Below, in pieces: positions 13,390 to 14,522 of a DNA stretch of 14,522 nucleotides (positions are counted from its first letter, which is position 1; each line of letters begins with the position of its first letter). Made by a program: the position numbers and the translations under genes. Source of the DNA: Oligosphaeraceae bacterium (GTDB taxonomy: Bacteria > Verrucomicrobiota > Lentisphaeria > Oligosphaerales > Oligosphaeraceae); assembly GCA_012515455.1 (NCBI GenBank), contig JAAYYJ010000348.1, forward strand, positions 1 through 14,522, written 5' to 3'. A model generated the notes under the pieces. That model worked only from the letters and a program-made list of their open reading frames with translations. It had not been told where the DNA came from and searched no databases.

Positions 13390-14346
13390 CTTAGATAATA
13401 GCACAACCGCAATTAGTGTTAAAGTGCGAAGATTGGTGACAGATTGTCGCCGAACAGGTGCCGTTTTCGGTTGGCCTAGGCATGACTTGGTTTGCACCGC
13501 AAGGAGAGCTAGTTGTTGCCTCATGCAGGAGGTGGAGAAAGCCCAGCTGAAATCCGGTTTCTGACCCGATCCCAACCAGCGCCCCCTGCATAACACAACC
13601 GCAATTAGTGTTAAAGTGCGAAGATTGGTGCTGGATTGTCGCGGGTGTGGCGCCGTTTTCGGTTGGCCTCAGCATGACTTGGTTTGCACCAAAAGGAGAG
13701 TTAGTTGTTGCATCATGCAGGAGGTGGAGGATGCCCAGCTGAAATCCTGGTTCTGACCCGATAGCACCAGCGCCCTCTGCATAACACAACCGCAATTAGT
13801 GTTAAGTTGCGAAGATTGGTCCCGGATTGTCGCAGGTGTGGCGCCATTTTCGGTTGGCCTCGGCATGACTTGGTTTGCACCGGAAGGAGAGTTAGTTGTT
13901 GCCTCATGCAGGAGGTGGAGGATGCCCAGCTGAAATCCTAGTTCTGACCCGATCTCAACCAGCGCCCTCTGCATAACACAACCGCAATTAGTGTTAAGTT
14001 GCGAAGATTGGTGCCGGATTGTCGCAGGAGCGGTGCCGTTTTCGGTTGGCCTCGGCATGACTTGGTTTGCGCCTGAAGGAGCGTTAGTTGTTGCCCCATG
14101 CAGGAGGTGGTGGATGCCCAGCTGAAATCCTGGTTCTGACCCGATAGCGCCAGCGCCCCCTGCATAACACAACTACAATTAGTGTTAAAGTGCGAAGATT
14201 GTGCTGGATTGTCGCGGGTGTGGCGCCGTTTTCGGTTGGTCTCGGCATGACTTGGTTTGCACCGGAAGGAGAGTTACCAGTTGCCTCATGCAGGAGGTGG
14301 AGGATGCCCAACTGAAATCCTAGTTCTGACCCGATAGCACCAGCGC
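13390..14346 (-). repeat. E2 tandem array, five units of ~190-192 bp
   Basis: The core landmark CCAGCGC (plus strand) starts at 14340, 14150, 13959, 13767 and 13576. The landmark CACAAC at the other end of the unit starts at 14168, 13977, 13785, 13594 and 13402. Each unit holds, on the minus strand, the core GCGCTGGTGCTATCGGGTCA, then a section with CACCTCCTGCATGAGGCAAC, the tail block with CTCTCCTTCCGGTGCAAACC, and at most junctions the inverted repeat TAACAC-N11-GTGTTA. The inverted repeat GCATGA/TCATGC (as at 14245-14250 with 14285-14290) brackets the middle of most units. Confidence 0.9.
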
Positions 14347-14522
14347 CCGCGGCTGGGATTCTTTAGCCTGGACTGAGAAGCAGTTGTCAGGGAGTATGGT
14401 ATTTGTATGCAATTGCTGACGTATGCCTCGACAAAATTGACGAAAAGCACTAATTTTTGCCCCGTGCCCTTGATTCTAACGGTGGGCCCACCCCACCGAT
14501 TGGGGGGGACCCCCAACCCTAA
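14347..14522 (-). repeat. E2 leader, 176 bp
   Basis: It is homologous to 9082-9257 in opposite orientation and has the same length despite small compensating indels. The second hairpin has changed shape: where E1 has GGTGGGG-CGGG-CCCCACC, E2 has the perfect palindrome GGTGGGCCCACC (14481-14492). A strong hairpin is thus kept although the bases differ. Confidence 0.85.

Larger units (their letters stand above)
13390..14522 (-). repeat. Repeat element E2: leader and array of five ~191-bp units (minus orientation)
   Basis: Read on the minus strand, the 176-bp leader (14522-14347) is followed by five tandem units running down to about 13390. It is the inverted partner of E1, with the same leader length and the same core start (GCGCTGG). 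Each unit carries both the core and the tail that E1 has only once. Minus-strand frames of up to about 170 codons cross the array, but the 190/191/192-bp steps shift the frame, so they are not a conserved protein. The element runs to the last base of the window, so whatever lies beyond it is not visible. Confidence 0.85.

Noticed and set aside
9258..14346. Integron attC sites (59-base elements), suggested by the 59-bp period
   Set aside because: No integrase, no cassette genes between repeats, and I could not find paired core sites of the attC type at the unit ends. The 59-bp period appears coincidental, although a covariance search for attC would settle it.
13391..14516. Minus-strand open frames of 64-167 codons across E2, encoding similar repeated peptides
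   Set aside because: Unit steps of 190, 191 and 192 bp shift the frame between units, so the similar peptides appear in different overlapping frames. There is no ribosome binding site pattern, and the homologous E1 is not open. They are by-products of the repeat.

Overview
The window looks like a chromosomal piece of a GC-rich, Gram-negative, polysaccharide-degrading bacterium. I would place it in the Lentisphaerota (Victivallales/Oligosphaerales type), by inference only. The reasons are the DUF4838/CBM9-type giant lipoprotein, a GH43-like propeller protein, a Gfo/Idh/MocA oxidoreductase, and outer-membrane lipoproteins of the LpoB/YcfL kind. No rRNA, tRNA or other phylogenetic marker is present.

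Layout. (1) 1-761, +: the 3' part of a five-bladed beta-propeller glycosidase-like gene, cut by the window edge. (2) 1139-2591, +: lemA followed by a TPM-domain (YgcG/Psb32-like) membrane protein, a common pair, flanked on both sides by short GC-rich palindromic interspersed repeats. (3) 2792-5515, -: three lipoprotein genes transcribed in the order COG3014-like, YcfL-like (DUF1425), LpoB-like. Each Shine-Dalgarno sequence sits at or just after the previous stop codon, so this is a tight operon. (4) 5761-8676, -: a DUF4838 lipoprotein of about 971 residues with CBM-like C-terminal modules. (5) 8677-10516: a long non-coding stretch dominated by a repeat element (E1). (6) 10517-13334, +: Gfo/Idh/MocA oxidoreductase, SDR dehydrogenase (4-bp overlap) and a PIG3-type quinone oxidoreductase. 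(7) 13390-14522: a second repeat element (E2) in opposite orientation, running to the last base.

The most remarkable content is the pair E1/E2. Both begin with a homologous leader of exactly 176 bp (9082-9257 on +; 14522-14347 on -). The leader is followed by a tandem array: about 16 units of 59 or 62 bp in E1 and five units of about 191 bp in E2. The two arrays look different but share a common core of about 43 bp. The distal part of each E2 unit reappears once as a tail at the end of E1 (10231-10326), and a scrap of it lies alone at 8948-8970. The elements face each other across the three-gene dehydrogenase operon. I see no protein in either, no unique spacers and no nuclease or reverse transcriptase. 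They look like a non-coding, structured, array-forming repeat family, possibly mobile, whose nature I cannot name.

How the genes may work together: the GH43-like protein, the DUF4838 lipoprotein and the sugar-type dehydrogenases fit extracellular glycan capture and carbohydrate oxidation. The LpoB/YcfL/COG3014 cluster fits envelope (peptidoglycan synthase) control from the outer membrane. These links are inferred from family membership and position, not shown.
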